Assembly: GCA_945861435.1 (NCBI GenBank)
Contig: CAMAUX010000021.1
Span: 22,315 to 86,314 of the forward strand
Reading direction: 5' to 3'
Source: Chthoniobacter flavus
GTDB taxonomy: Bacteria; Verrucomicrobiota; Verrucomicrobiia; Chthoniobacterales; Chthoniobacteraceae
DNA: 64,000 bases
The first letter of the stretch is position 1; each line of letters starts with the position of its first letter. A model generated the notes under the pieces. It did not search any database. It was not told the origin of the DNA and saw nothing but the letters and a program-made list of their open reading frames with translations. The position numbers and the translations under genes were made by a program. Positions 24,095 to 33,067 of this stretch are shown here, piece after piece.

Positions 24095-24997
24095 TTAAGC
24101 TCCTGCCCGCAGCTGGTCTTCAAGTTCGGCGACGAGCGCAAGGCGACGGTGCTCAAGACCGAGTTGCCTCGCTGCTCCGGAGAGGAAGGTCACGGAGTTG
24201 AGGAATCCGAGGCGCTGCTTCACGGTGAGATTGGCGGTGGGGAGGTTCCACTCTTGGGAGAGCAGCTTGCTGAGCTCCTCGTTGTACTCGGTGGTGAAGC
24301 AGGAGAAGAGAATGTCCGCCTCAGTGAGCACAATGCACTGGGTGGCCTCGCAGAACGCGGCGCTCTCCGGCGGAAGACTCCGGGTTTCGAGATAATTCGA
24401 ACGCGCAAAGGGGACGCCGTTCACGAAGTCGGTGGCCATCAGCATCTGACGGAAGCGGTGGAGCTCCGCCTCGTTCCAACCACACTCAGTGAGAATGGGG
24501 GCGGCAATGTGGAAGGAGAGAGTCTCGATCTCAAAGGGGGAGGTGTTGTTGTGGCCAGGATGACCAAGATCGTGCCCGGCAGCGGCGACCACGATCTCTG
24601 CGATCAGGAACTCGGGGAGACGCTCGCGCTTTCCAAGAATGAAGGCCGCCATGACCACCTCGGCGATGTGGTACTGGTTGTGGTAGGAGGGCTGATCGGC
24701 ACCGGTTTCATCGACTTTCTGGGCGATGCACAAGCCGCCGCGGACAAGGTGGGCGTGGCTTTCCGGAAGGTTGAGTTTTTCGAGGAGAGAGCCAACGACT
24801 TGAGAAAGCTTGGCGTTGCGGAAGCGGAGGCCGCGGACTTCATCGCCGAAGATATCGACAAGGACCCGTGGCATCGACTGAGCCGCTGGATCCATGGCGG
24901 GGATGCTCCGCGCGGTACGGTCGAGCGACTGGATGCTTTTCGTGAGGTCGTGCAGGTCGAGCCTGCAGGTCCGAGACATGTCGAAGTCGTCGTTCAT
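24095..24997 (-). CDS. HD-domain protein resembling class I cyclic-nucleotide phosphodiesterase
   Basis: A 300-residue, apparently cytoplasmic protein with the metal-site pattern of class I PDEs. It shows YHNQYHIAEV (His106, His110), AAAGHDLGHPGHNNT (His142, Asp143, His146), and a later aspartate in LTEADILFS (Asp228). Eukaryotic class I PDEs have HNxxHAxDV and HDxxHPGxxN at the same positions, so phosphodiester hydrolysis is a good prediction. Whether cAMP, cGMP or another nucleotide is the substrate is unknown. The start at 24997 follows a CCCCCTCCGCC tract. It lies 71 bp downstream of the DUF2132 gene. No sensory domain is attached. Confidence 0.8.
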   Translation of the reverse strand: MNDDFDMSRTCRLDLHDLTKSIQSLDRTARSIPAMDPAAQSMPRVLVDIFGDEVRGLRFRNAKLSQVVGSLLEKLNLPESHAHLVRGGLCIAQKVDETGADQPSYHNQYHIAEVVMAAFILGKRERLPEFLIAEIVVAAAGHDLGHPGHNNTSPFEIETLSFHIAAPILTECGWNEAELHRFRQMLMATDFVNGVPFARSNYLETRSLPPESAAFCEATQCIVLTEADILFSCFTTEYNEELSKLLSQEWNLPTANLTVKQRLGFLNSVTFLSGAARQLGLEHRRLALVAELEDQLRAGA

Positions 24998-25068
24998 GGC
25001 GGAGGGGGCTGGATTGCGGGCGGCGGGGAGAAGCCGCGGCGCACATGCTAGGGGCGCGGATTGAGAGG

Positions 25069-25341
25069 TCAAACAATCCCTTCCGGTGCGCCAGTTGTTG
25101 GAGGTTCCAAGGCAGCAGGAGGTTCGGGGAGCGTTTGCAGGTAAAGCTCCTCAAGCTTTGTGCGTGCCCACGGGGTTTTCCGCAGGAACTTGAGGCTGGA
25201 TTTGAGGCTCGGCTCAAAGAGGAAACAGCGGACAACGATCCGTTCGCCCAGCCACTCCCAGCCGTGCTCTTCCACCATTGTGGCAAGAATGGTTTCGAGC
25301 GTGACACCGTGCAAAGGATCGTTGGGATGAGGCCGGTTCAT
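25069..25341 (-). CDS. VF530/DUF2132 family small DNA-binding protein
   Basis: A 90-residue protein matching VF530/DUF2132 along most of its length: DPLHGVTLETILATMVEEHG, WLGERI, then PSLKSSLKFLRKTPWARTKL and a closing EELYL. The family is a small helical fold structurally linked to DNA binding; its cellular role is undefined. The last ~15 residues (proline-rich) are outside the conserved domain. It is the first gene of a possible two-gene unit with the HD protein. Confidence 0.92.
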   Translation of the reverse strand: MNRPHPNDPLHGVTLETILATMVEEHGWEWLGERIVVRCFLFEPSLKSSLKFLRKTPWARTKLEELYLQTLPEPPAALEPPTTGAPEGIV

Positions 25342-25578
25342 GAGTGCGTGGACGCGCGGGCGGCGCGGAAATCACGGGATGGAGACCTTACGGGAGGCAT
25401 CCCTCCGGGCCAAGGGAAACGAAGGCGCACGGACCGCATCGGGCCCCCTGTTTTTGTCCGTGTGCGTGACTCCGAGAGGCGGGCGGGAGAGCCGAAACTC
25501 ATTTGCCAGTACGGCAGAGCGTGCGGCAGGCTGGACGGTATGCCCTCTCAGGATGGAGAGAGCTCCACCCCCCCTGAC

Positions 25579-26562
25579 ATGAAAATCCCCCTCCTCTCCC
25601 TCGTCGCCGTTTTCTCCAGCGCAGCCTTTCTCTCCGGAGCCGAACTGCGCCTGGGCATCATCGGAACGGACACGTCGCATGTGGTTGCCTTCACGAAGCT
25701 GCTCAATCATCCGGAGGCGCCCGGGCATGTCGCGGGCGCACGGGTGGTGGCGGTGGTGAAAGCACACAGCGACGATATTCCGTCGAGCTTCGAAAGGGCG
25801 GCCGGCTTCGAGGCCACGCTGGAAAAGGAGGGGGTGCGTTTTTATGAAACGATCCCCGCGTTGTGCGCGCAGGTGGATGGCGTGCTCGTCGAGAGCGTGG
25901 ACGGCCGGCCGCATCTGGAGCAGGCGCGTCAGGTCATCGCCGCGGGCAAACCCCTTTTCGTGGACAAGCCCATCGGCGGGACGCTGCGCGATGCGGTGGA
26001 GATTTTCCGACTGGCGCGTGCGGCAGGAGTGCCGGTGTTCACTTCCTCTGCATACCGGTTTTACGACAGCCTTGTGGAGCTTCGTAAAACGGAGATCGGA
26101 GAGGTGCGCAGCGCGATTTCCTACGGCCCAGCCTCGCTGGAACCGCATCATCCCGACCTCTTCTGGTACGGGGTGCACCCCACCGAGGCACTGTTCACCG
26201 TGATGGGGCGCGGGTGCGAGACGGTGATGCGCACTACCACGCAGGACACGGATGTGGTGGTCGGGACGTGGAAGGGCGGGCGCGTCGGCGTCCTCCACGC
26301 AGTGCGCACCAAACCGCAGCCGCACCGGGTGCTGCTGTTCGGCAGCAACGGCTTTGCGGAACAGAAGGCGGGAGGCGACAGCTACGCGCCACTGCTCGGG
26401 CAGATCGTGCAGTTCTTCCAAAGCGGCGTCGCGCCCGTGAGCCCGGCGGAGACGATCGAGATGTTTGGCTTCATGGAGGCTGCCGACGAAAGCAAGCGGC
26501 GCGGCGGAGCGCCCGTGGGCGTGGGCGAAGTGCTGGCCGCGGCGGGTTACACCGCAGAATAG
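25579..26562 (+). CDS. secreted Gfo/Idh/MocA family oxidoreductase
   Basis: A 327-residue protein with a signal peptide at ~1-21 followed by a Rossmann-like fold. The nucleotide loop is LGIIGTDTSHVVAF rather than the classic GxGxxG. The family's EKP box appears as FVDKPIGGTL. A C-terminal alpha/beta domain (YGPASLEPHHPDLFWYGVHP) completes it. Exported members of this family are common in PVC bacteria and usually act on sugars, with tightly bound NAD or none. The start at 25579 follows CCACCCCCCCTGAC; the open frame upstream has no support. It is divergent from the DUF2132 gene and convergent with mscL (14 bp between ends). Confidence 0.88.
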   Translation: MKIPLLSLVAVFSSAAFLSGAELRLGIIGTDTSHVVAFTKLLNHPEAPGHVAGARVVAVVKAHSDDIPSSFERAAGFEATLEKEGVRFYETIPALCAQVDGVLVESVDGRPHLEQARQVIAAGKPLFVDKPIGGTLRDAVEIFRLARAAGVPVFTSSAYRFYDSLVELRKTEIGEVRSAISYGPASLEPHHPDLFWYGVHPTEALFTVMGRGCETVMRTTTQDTDVVVGTWKGGRVGVLHAVRTKPQPHRVLLFGSNGFAEQKAGGDSYAPLLGQIVQFFQSGVAPVSPAETIEMFGFMEAADESKRRGGAPVGVGEVLAAAGYTAE

Positions 26563-26576
26563 CCGGGGAGACCGCT

Positions 26577-27095
26577 TCAGTGGCTGCGCTCCGCGCGGAC
26601 GGCCGGCGCGTGCTCATTCACCACCGCCGCCCGCTGACTGAGAAGGTCGCGGATTTCCTTCAAAAGCGCGACCTCCGGCTTGTCGATGACCGTGAGCTTG
26701 ATGGCTTCAGAGCGGCGGAAGGCGTTGACGCCCTTGATGAGGGCGAAGATGCAGCCCGCCATAATAAGGAAGTTGAGCGAGACGGTGAGGAAGTTGCCCC
26801 ATGCGATCACGGGACCAAGCTTGCGGGCATCTGCGAGGGAGATTCCGGCGGGGATCTTTTCAGAGAGCGGGAGGTAGAGGTTGGAGAAGTCGAGGTCCCC
26901 AAGGATTTTCCCGAGGGGAGGCATGACGATGTCCTCCACGAGAGACGTGACGATCTTGCTGAACGCGGCGCCTGTGACCACGCCGACTGCAAGGTCGACG
27001 ACATTGCCCCGGTTAATGAACTCGCGGAACTCGCGCAGGATGCTCAACGGCTTTGCGACGATGGGATGCGATGCGGGTGAAACTTCAGAGGACAC
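26577..27095 (-). CDS. mscL: large-conductance mechanosensitive channel MscL
   Basis: A 172-residue inner-membrane channel that opens under membrane tension to release solutes. It has the conserved N-terminal amphipathic helix and first transmembrane segment (REFINRGNVVDLAVGVVTGAAF, split here as REFINRGN and VDLAVGVV), a periplasmic loop, a second transmembrane segment (FLTVSLNFLIMAGCIFALI) and a cytoplasmic helix. The N- and C-terminal tails are longer than usual. The start is GTG at 27095, preceded by a C-rich tract. It is downstream of the DUF1501 gene on the same strand with a 150-bp gap, so it is probably transcribed separately. Confidence 0.95.
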   Translation of the reverse strand: MSSEVSPASHPIVAKPLSILREFREFINRGNVVDLAVGVVTGAAFSKIVTSLVEDIVMPPLGKILGDLDFSNLYLPLSEKIPAGISLADARKLGPVIAWGNFLTVSLNFLIMAGCIFALIKGVNAFRRSEAIKLTVIDKPEVALLKEIRDLLSQRAAVVNEHAPAVRAERSH

Positions 27096-27245
27096 GGTCG
27101 GTGGAGGTGCGGTGGCGGGGTTTTTCGGCGAAGGGATGGCGCAGCGCCAAGGCGCGGTCAGCTTACGACGCTCCTCTGGATTTCCAAGCTCGTGTTGACT
27201 CGAAGCCCGAGGATGCGGGCCTCCACGGCCGGTGTGCGGCTGACG

Positions 27246-28559
27246 TCAGGCGAAGACGCCTATGGCGGGCTTGCCCTTGTTACCGACGGTCATCGGGCGG
27301 CCGCTGGGAGTGATGACTTCCTCGTCGAGACGCAGACCCGCAGCCCAGCCAATGGTGGCGTGGAGGTCGCCGGGGCTCACGCCATCGGATTTTACGGAGT
27401 GCCCCTTGTCGTCGCTCTGACCGTAGGCATAGCCGCCCTTCACTCCGCCGCCAGCCAGCACGCTGGAGAAGACGATGGGGTGATGGCCTCGACCGCCGCC
27501 ATCGAAGGAGGGTTTGCGGCCGAACTCGGTGGTGATGATGACGAGGGTGCTGGAGAGCAGCCCGCGCGCATCGAGATCCTGCACGAGGGCCGCGAAAGCT
27601 TTGTCGAGTTCGCCGCCTCGGTCCTCCATGGCGTCCTCGAGATCCTTGTGCATGTCCCAGCCACCACTGTGGACCTCGACGAAACGCACACCGTTCTCCA
27701 CAAGACGCCGCGCGAGGAGGCATCCCTGACCGAAGCGGCCTTTGCCATAACGGTCCCGGTTTTCCGCCGATTCCGCGGAGAGATCGAAGGCCTTGAGGTC
27801 GGAGCTTTTCATGAGCCCCATGGTGGAGTCGTAGAAGTCCGTGTAAGCGCGCACGTTTTCATCGGCGGCTTTTTGGAGGTAGTCGGCGTTTAGTTTGCCA
27901 AGGAGCTCGAGCCGGGCCTTGTTCTTGTCCTCCGGGACGAGGCTGCGGGAATTGGCGAGGCCGCTCTGCGGATCGAGCAGGGGCAAGGGCGAGTAGGTGG
28001 CCGGGAAGAAGCCGTTGCCGTGCGCGGCGCTCTGGTTGATGCAGACCGAGGAGGGAAGCGTCTTGCTGCTGGGTCCGAGGTAATGCTGGGCCCACGCTCC
28101 GAGGACTGGGTGGACGATGGTGCCGCGCTTTTCAAAGCCGGTGCGCATCAGGTAGCGGGCGCTATCGTGCACACCCACCTTGGCGGACATCGAACGCACC
28201 ACGGTGATCTTGTCGCCGACCTTCGCCGTTTCAGGAAAAAAGGAGGTGAGCTGGAAGTCGCCCTTCGTGGAGATGGCACTGCCCGGCCCCTTGGTCGGCC
28301 CGGTCTTGGGATCGTAGGAATCGATGTGGCTCATGCCGCCGTCCATGAAGAGCATGATCACGTGCTTGGCGGCGCCGAAGCCCGGCCCTTTGCCGGCCGA
28401 AGCCGACGAGGCTGGAGCCGCGGATTTTCCCGCGCCCTTTGCGGCGCCGAATGCTTGCTGGATGCCGGCCGGCAGGACTGTGAGACCGAAGGCCGCGCGA
28501 GCGCAGAATTCGACGAAGCTGCGGCGGGCGAGTGGATCGCGGAGTTGATCGGGGTTCAT
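27246..28559 (-). CDS. DUF1501 family exported protein (module 1)
   Basis: A 437-residue protein of the alkaline-phosphatase-like superfamily group DUF1501. An N-terminal Tat-type motif (ARRSFVEFCARAAFG) precedes the domain. Family motifs are HVIMLFMDGGMSHIDSYDPK, VGVHDSARYL, GWDMHKDLEDAM, IITTEFGRKPSFDG and the GGGRGHHPIVFSSVLAGG metal-site region. The start codon overlaps the stop of the DUF1549/DUF1553 gene (ATGA at 28556-28559), so the two are translationally coupled. The function of these pairs is not established; they are expanded in PVC genomes and are thought to act in the periplasm. Confidence 0.93.
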   Translation of the reverse strand: MNPDQLRDPLARRSFVEFCARAAFGLTVLPAGIQQAFGAAKGAGKSAAPASSASAGKGPGFGAAKHVIMLFMDGGMSHIDSYDPKTGPTKGPGSAISTKGDFQLTSFFPETAKVGDKITVVRSMSAKVGVHDSARYLMRTGFEKRGTIVHPVLGAWAQHYLGPSSKTLPSSVCINQSAAHGNGFFPATYSPLPLLDPQSGLANSRSLVPEDKNKARLELLGKLNADYLQKAADENVRAYTDFYDSTMGLMKSSDLKAFDLSAESAENRDRYGKGRFGQGCLLARRLVENGVRFVEVHSGGWDMHKDLEDAMEDRGGELDKAFAALVQDLDARGLLSSTLVIITTEFGRKPSFDGGGRGHHPIVFSSVLAGGGVKGGYAYGQSDDKGHSVKSDGVSPGDLHATIGWAAGLRLDEEVITPSGRPMTVGNKGKPAIGVFA

Positions 28560-30760
28560 TCGATGAAGAGAAATTCGCGGGAGTTGAGGAGAGTCCAGGC
28601 AAGGTCGGCTGGTGCGAGGCCGGCTTTGAGGGCAGCTTCGACATGGGTTTTTTCTTCAGGACGCGGGGGCCGGGAGAGGAAGCTGAGGTAGAGGCGGTCG
28701 GCGGGATCTCTGCCGGCGTTTGCAGCATCGGTGAGCGCCGTGGATTTGGAATCGGTGATGAGCTGTGCGATCGGGCCGTTCATCAGCATGAGCACCTGGG
28801 GAACGCTGCCATCCGTGGTGCTGCTGTCGGCCACGAGGCGGTCGCTCTCGCCGAAGAGGCGCAGGAAGTGGGTCTCGGGCGCGGGCTGCGGAAGTTCGCT
28901 GGCGCGCGCGAGCAGAAGGCCAAAGCGCTGCTGGGGTTTGACGCCCTCGTACGCCGCCATGCGGGCGTTCGCGCCACCACCTTTCTTTCCACCGAAGTCG
29001 CCCATGGACATGCCGGAGGAACGGAGGCGCTCAGCGACATACTTGATCCCCTCAGCGTCGACCTTGTTGCCCGGAAGCGCGAGCAGGTGCATTTCCTCGC
29101 CGCGCCGCAGGAGGATCTTGTCGACATCCGTGCCGACGGCGGTGGTGAGGATGCTGTTCCATGCCTGCTCGGCGGTGACGCGCCGCATGATCGGACCCGG
29201 GAAAAGATAGGGCCCCTTCTCGAGATCCGGCACCGGACTAGCATGGCGCTGGTAGGTGACGGAGTTGAAGATGACACGCTGGAACTGGCGCAGGTCGAAC
29301 CGCGCCGTCTTCATGATCTGGGTGAGGTGCGCCAGCAGGGCTGGATTGAAGGCCTTCTTCGGGTCGTCCAGATCCGTGACGGGCTCCTGCACCGCAAGGC
29401 CGAAGCTCTTCTTCCAAAGCCGGTTCGCGATCGCCGTGGCAAAGCGCGGGTTGTCGGGATGCGTCATCCACTTCGCGAACTCGTCGCGGAGCTTCTCTGG
29501 ATGCGAGCTGTCGATGCGGTAGGCAGGCGAGTTCTTGTTGGCGGCATTCCATGTGATGAGCGCCGGACTGACGGCCGCGCCGGGCTTCGCATCGTCGTAC
29601 TTGTAGTCCTTCGGGAAGGTGAGCGACTGCTTGTTCTGATCCACGAGCCGGAACGAGTTTGCGTTCGCGATCTTGCGCACCTGCGCTTTGTCGAGGCCGA
29701 CACCGCCCTTCTTTCCTCCGCCGGCGGAGATGCGGTTGGCGGCCTTGAGCCCCTGTTCATCGTAGCCATCCGTGGCGCCGAAGAAGGCCGCCATCTGGTA
29801 GAAATCCTTCTGGGTCCAATCGGCCAGGGGATGGTCGTGGCACTGGGCGCAGGCGACATTGGCGCCGAGGAAGGTGGTGAGCAGGTTGGAGAGGCCGTCG
29901 AGCGGCATCTGGGCGTCGCGCAGGAGCAGGCCGGCGGCGCCGTTCTCACAGAGCTTGCCGTCGGCCGTCAGCATGTCGCGCACCATCGCATCCCACGGGC
30001 GGTCGGCGGAAAGCTGGTCCTTGAGCCAGTCTTGAAAGAGGAAGGCAGCGGCGCCGCGACCGATATCGTCCTTCACGCGGAGGGTGTCGGCGAGCCAGTC
30101 GTACATGTGCATCGTGTAGCCCGGAGACTCGATGAGGACGTCGATGAGCTTGGCGCGCTTGTCGGTGGCGGAATCTTCGAGGAAGCGCTGGGCCTCATCT
30201 GCACTGGGAATGCGGCCGATGGCGTCGAGATAGACGCGGCGCACGAACTGGGCGTCGTCGATGGGCGGGTTGAATTTCTGCCCTTTCGCCACAAGCGTGG
30301 AGCCGATGTGGAAGTCGATCTGGTAGGCGGCCTTTTTGACGTAATCGTCCTTGAGCCGATTATCCGTGAGCTTCCGGGCGTACGCCACGGCGAAGATGCG
30401 GTCGGCGGGCACCAGCAGGTCGAGGTTGATCTGGAAAGTCTGTCCCTGACGCGATTGCACGGTGCAAATGCTCCCCTGCAACGCACAGAACGCGGCCTCC
30501 ACCGTCCGCCCCTGCGAATCACTCCACGTGTGCCATGGAGAACTCACATCCACCGCAGGCCTTGCCGGGACCGGCGCGGGCTTCGGTGCCGCCGGTTTGT
30601 TCGCAGGGCTCGCCGGAGGGGTGGGCGTTGGCGCTGCTCCTTTTTTCTTCCCTGCGGGAGCCGCTGAACTCGTCAGCACAAGCGCCAGCAGCGAGGCGGG
30701 CAGGACAATGAAGAGAGAAAGTGTACGGATACGGGAGGGGACGTTCTGCTGACGTTTCAT
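28556..30760 (-). CDS. DUF1549/DUF1553 heme-motif protein with SHD1 domain (module 1)
   Basis: A 734-residue exported protein with a signal peptide at ~1-34 and a Pro/Ala linker (~40-70). An SHD1-like SH3 domain spans ~75-125 (WHTWSDSQGRTVEAAF, then LLVPADRIFAVAYARK). DUF1549 spans ~165-370 and holds the heme motif CAQCH (304-308) followed by DHPLADWTQKDFYQMAAFFG. DUF1553 (~455-700) holds NPRFATAIANRLWKKSFG and YQRHASPVPD. Only one CxxCH is present; module 3's homologue has an extra Cys-His motif instead of SHD1. The start at 30760 follows GCCCCACCCCGGCC. It is coupled to the DUF1501 gene by an ATGA overlap. Confidence 0.92.
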   Translation of the reverse strand: MKRQQNVPSRIRTLSLFIVLPASLLALVLTSSAAPAGKKKGAAPTPTPPASPANKPAAPKPAPVPARPAVDVSSPWHTWSDSQGRTVEAAFCALQGSICTVQSRQGQTFQINLDLLVPADRIFAVAYARKLTDNRLKDDYVKKAAYQIDFHIGSTLVAKGQKFNPPIDDAQFVRRVYLDAIGRIPSADEAQRFLEDSATDKRAKLIDVLIESPGYTMHMYDWLADTLRVKDDIGRGAAAFLFQDWLKDQLSADRPWDAMVRDMLTADGKLCENGAAGLLLRDAQMPLDGLSNLLTTFLGANVACAQCHDHPLADWTQKDFYQMAAFFGATDGYDEQGLKAANRISAGGGKKGGVGLDKAQVRKIANANSFRLVDQNKQSLTFPKDYKYDDAKPGAAVSPALITWNAANKNSPAYRIDSSHPEKLRDEFAKWMTHPDNPRFATAIANRLWKKSFGLAVQEPVTDLDDPKKAFNPALLAHLTQIMKTARFDLRQFQRVIFNSVTYQRHASPVPDLEKGPYLFPGPIMRRVTAEQAWNSILTTAVGTDVDKILLRRGEEMHLLALPGNKVDAEGIKYVAERLRSSGMSMGDFGGKKGGGANARMAAYEGVKPQQRFGLLLARASELPQPAPETHFLRLFGESDRLVADSSTTDGSVPQVLMLMNGPIAQLITDSKSTALTDAANAGRDPADRLYLSFLSRPPRPEEKTHVEAALKAGLAPADLAWTLLNSREFLFIE

Positions 30761-31007
30761 GGCCGGGGTGGGGCGGGATGGACGGCGGGGGCTGGTTGCG
30801 GGGGGAGGAGCGCCGTCCACCCAATCTAGGGAACGGGATTGGCTAATGCGAGGCGGTACTGCAACGGGTGCATATCCTCTGGAAATAGCGCTAGGGGGCG
30901 GGATTGGGACATCGTCGTTGAAAGACAACAACCCCGCGGGGAGAACTCTGTTGCGGAAGAAAACGCGGGCGCGGCGATGCAGGGCAGTCCTGCGCGAAGT
31001 TTCCCGC

Positions 31008-32006
31008 TTATCGGGCGCCCCCGAGAGATGCGGGTGGTTTGCCGTCCTCGATGAGAAAGGCGTTACGGCCCTCGCCCAGAAAGAAGACGAGGCGTCCGTC
31101 GCGGCTTGCGCAAAGGGCTGGCTGGCCGCCGTTGTCACCAAGCGGCTCGAGCGAACCGAAGATCTGGAGCATCCGTGTGCGGCTCTCCGCTGTATCTTTC
31201 GGAGGATCATCCCCGGCGCCAGGTGCGGGCGCTTTGATCCGCAGAGTCTCGCCCCAGCCGCTGCCCCCCATCCTGCAAAGCTGCACGTAGAGCCAGTCCC
31301 CGGCCACCGCCATCCCGCGGACTCCGATCTGGCTGGGGGTGCCGAGCCCCGTCTCGCGGAGCGCCAGCGGAGCGTGGCGATGCGCGTTGAGGATCTGCCG
31401 CGACGGTTCGGAATCCGGATCCTGTGCGAGGGATCCCAGCCAGAGATCGCCCTCGTGGCTGAAGAGGAGCCGACCGTCCGGCGTGAATGTCGGATTCCTC
31501 AAAAAGGGGCACCGCCGGTTGAAAACGCGCTGTGTGGACGCCGAGCCGGAGGGCATCCAGCGCAATTCCACACCGGGTTCCTCGCTGCCCGCCTGCATCA
31601 GCAGGATACCACCCGTGACAGGGTCATGCGCGAAGGCCGTCAGTTGGACCGGGGCGGCGACTGCGTAACGCTTTTCAAGATGCGCGGTTTCCGGCTCGAA
31701 TTCCCAGAGGGTGTTTTGCGCCAGGAGAAGGAGGGAGCCCGTGCGGGAGCGGTCGATTGCGTCGAGCTCCCCGCTTTCAGCGAGAGGCGGCGGGAGGGGG
31801 AGGCGGGAGCGGCGTCCTTCCGGAAGCCCGATCACTGCAAGGGTTCCGGGCGATGCATCGTTGAGATAAACGCGGGAGCCGTCGTGCGAAAACACCGCAT
31901 CGCCGGCCGCCACGGGGGATGCAGCGGTGAGCAGTGCAAGGAGAGCGGACAGGAAACCGGGCCGGAGGGCGCCGAGGTGTGCGACGGGATACGGAGCGGT
32001 GCGCAT
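31008..32006 (-). CDS. secreted beta-propeller-like protein
   Basis: A 332-residue protein with a signal peptide (~1-35, ending SPVAAGDA) and repeated WD40/PD40-like blades such as AVFSHDGSRVYLNDAS, NPTFTPDGRLLFSHEGDLWL and CASRDGRLVFFLGEGRNAFL. No catalytic residues are recognisable, so it may bind or scaffold. The ATG at 32006 sits behind GGGGGGTGGCG, a purine-rich site; a GTG at 32018 is the alternative start. It follows the small secreted-protein gene by ~36 bp and is likely co-transcribed with it. A gap of 247 bp separates it from the DUF1549/DUF1553 gene, where no further gene is visible. Confidence 0.75.
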   Translation of the reverse strand: MRTAPYPVAHLGALRPGFLSALLALLTAASPVAAGDAVFSHDGSRVYLNDASPGTLAVIGLPEGRRSRLPLPPPLAESGELDAIDRSRTGSLLLLAQNTLWEFEPETAHLEKRYAVAAPVQLTAFAHDPVTGGILLMQAGSEEPGVELRWMPSGSASTQRVFNRRCPFLRNPTFTPDGRLLFSHEGDLWLGSLAQDPDSEPSRQILNAHRHAPLALRETGLGTPSQIGVRGMAVAGDWLYVQLCRMGGSGWGETLRIKAPAPGAGDDPPKDTAESRTRMLQIFGSLEPLGDNGGQPALCASRDGRLVFFLGEGRNAFLIEDGKPPASLGGAR

Positions 32007-32042
32007 GGTGTTCGCCACCCCCCAATATCGGCCGCTGCTGGC

Positions 32043-32675
32043 CTACTGGACGTCGACGACGTCGATCTGGATGAACTGGCCGTTGAAGGGCGCGGGCGCA
32101 GGCGCGATGTCCGGCACGACGAGCTTTTTGAAGTTGGTGATCATCATCCCGTTCTGGCCGTCGCCGTGGAAGGTGATCTCAGCGCCGCCGTCGATCTCGA
32201 TCGTCTGGGTGTAATCGATGGTGAAGATCTGGTGGCCGACCTTGTCCTGACGGTTAAGGAAGAAGTGCGACTGCGGCGAGGAGACGCTGATCTGATAGAT
32301 GTTGTAGGTGCCGTTGTTCTTCTCGCCGCCGATGTAGAAGTATTCACCGACCTGCTGGCCGCCCTTGTACATCATCGGCTCCACCACCCCGCGGAAACGG
32401 AGCGTCACCTTGTAACGCTTCCCCGCTTCGCCACCGAACCGACGTTTCACCGTGAAATTGTCGGTCGTCTTCGGGTCGCCAGTGACAAGCGCCGAGGGGC
32501 CGGATGCGCCTTCCTTCGGATTTTCCGGCATGGGCTCCTTGCAGGGAAACTCGAAGCGGAAGCCATGGATGGAGGCCGCCGGGCTGGCCGGATCGGCCGC
32601 GACCGCGCGATGGCACGGCACGGCGAGAAACAGGGATGCACAAAGGACGGCGGCGAAGCGGAGGGCGTTGATCAT
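32043..32675 (-). CDS. secreted protein of unknown function
   Basis: A 210-residue protein with a signal peptide at ~1-27 (PCHRAVAADP cleavage region). The mature part is a single beta-rich domain with FEFPCKEPMPENPKEGASG, KRRFGGEAGKRYKVTLRFRG, GGEKNNGTYNIYQISVSSPQ and IFTIDYTQTIEIDGGAEI. The pattern of strands ending in a carbohydrate-binding-like edge suggests a jelly-roll fold, but I do not recognise the family. The start at 32675 follows CGCCACCCCTCC. It leads a two-gene unit with the propeller protein. Confidence 0.72.
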   Translation of the reverse strand: MINALRFAAVLCASLFLAVPCHRAVAADPASPAASIHGFRFEFPCKEPMPENPKEGASGPSALVTGDPKTTDNFTVKRRFGGEAGKRYKVTLRFRGVVEPMMYKGGQQVGEYFYIGGEKNNGTYNIYQISVSSPQSHFFLNRQDKVGHQIFTIDYTQTIEIDGGAEITFHGDGQNGMMITNFKKLVVPDIAPAPAPFNGQFIQIDVVDVQ

Positions 32676-33067
32676 GGAGGGGTGGCGTTTTGAAAAGGCG
32701 AGGTTAGTTGGCAACGGCGGGGTTGGCGAGTGTGCAGGAGAAGTGGCTCCTCCCCTTTCCGGTACCGCTTCCGCCTCAGGCGCCGGGTTCACCCCCACCG
32801 ACGGGAGGGGTTTTTCACACACGGGCAAAAAGCACGACGCTGCCAAAAGGGAGACAAGGCCTGCCGGGGGTGAAGGGCGGGGTCACATTCAGGCACAAAA
32901 GGACGCGTCCATTAGACAATAACTATTTTCCCAGTAGACAGCACCCACCGCTGGAAACTAAATACTACCGTTGTTTGACTTGGATCTGTGGCTTTCAGCA
33001 GCAGCGCCAACCACCGATGTAAACGGGCAGGCAGCTCCCGTTCGTCACCGTGCCCCACCCCTCCCCC
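32676..33067. other. 392-bp divergent intergenic region
   Basis: The region separates the secreted-protein gene (-) from the CsgG-like operon (+) and must carry both promoters. Bases ~32910-33000 are unusually A+T-rich for this window and include TTGACT at 32975-32980, a possible -35 element. No convincing -10 follows at the right spacing. No gene is visible. Confidence 0.4.

Noticed and set aside
32975..33003. A sigma-70 promoter ahead of the CsgG-like operon
   Set aside because: TTGACT at 32975 has no acceptable -10 hexamer at 16-18 bp; it is noted only as possible.
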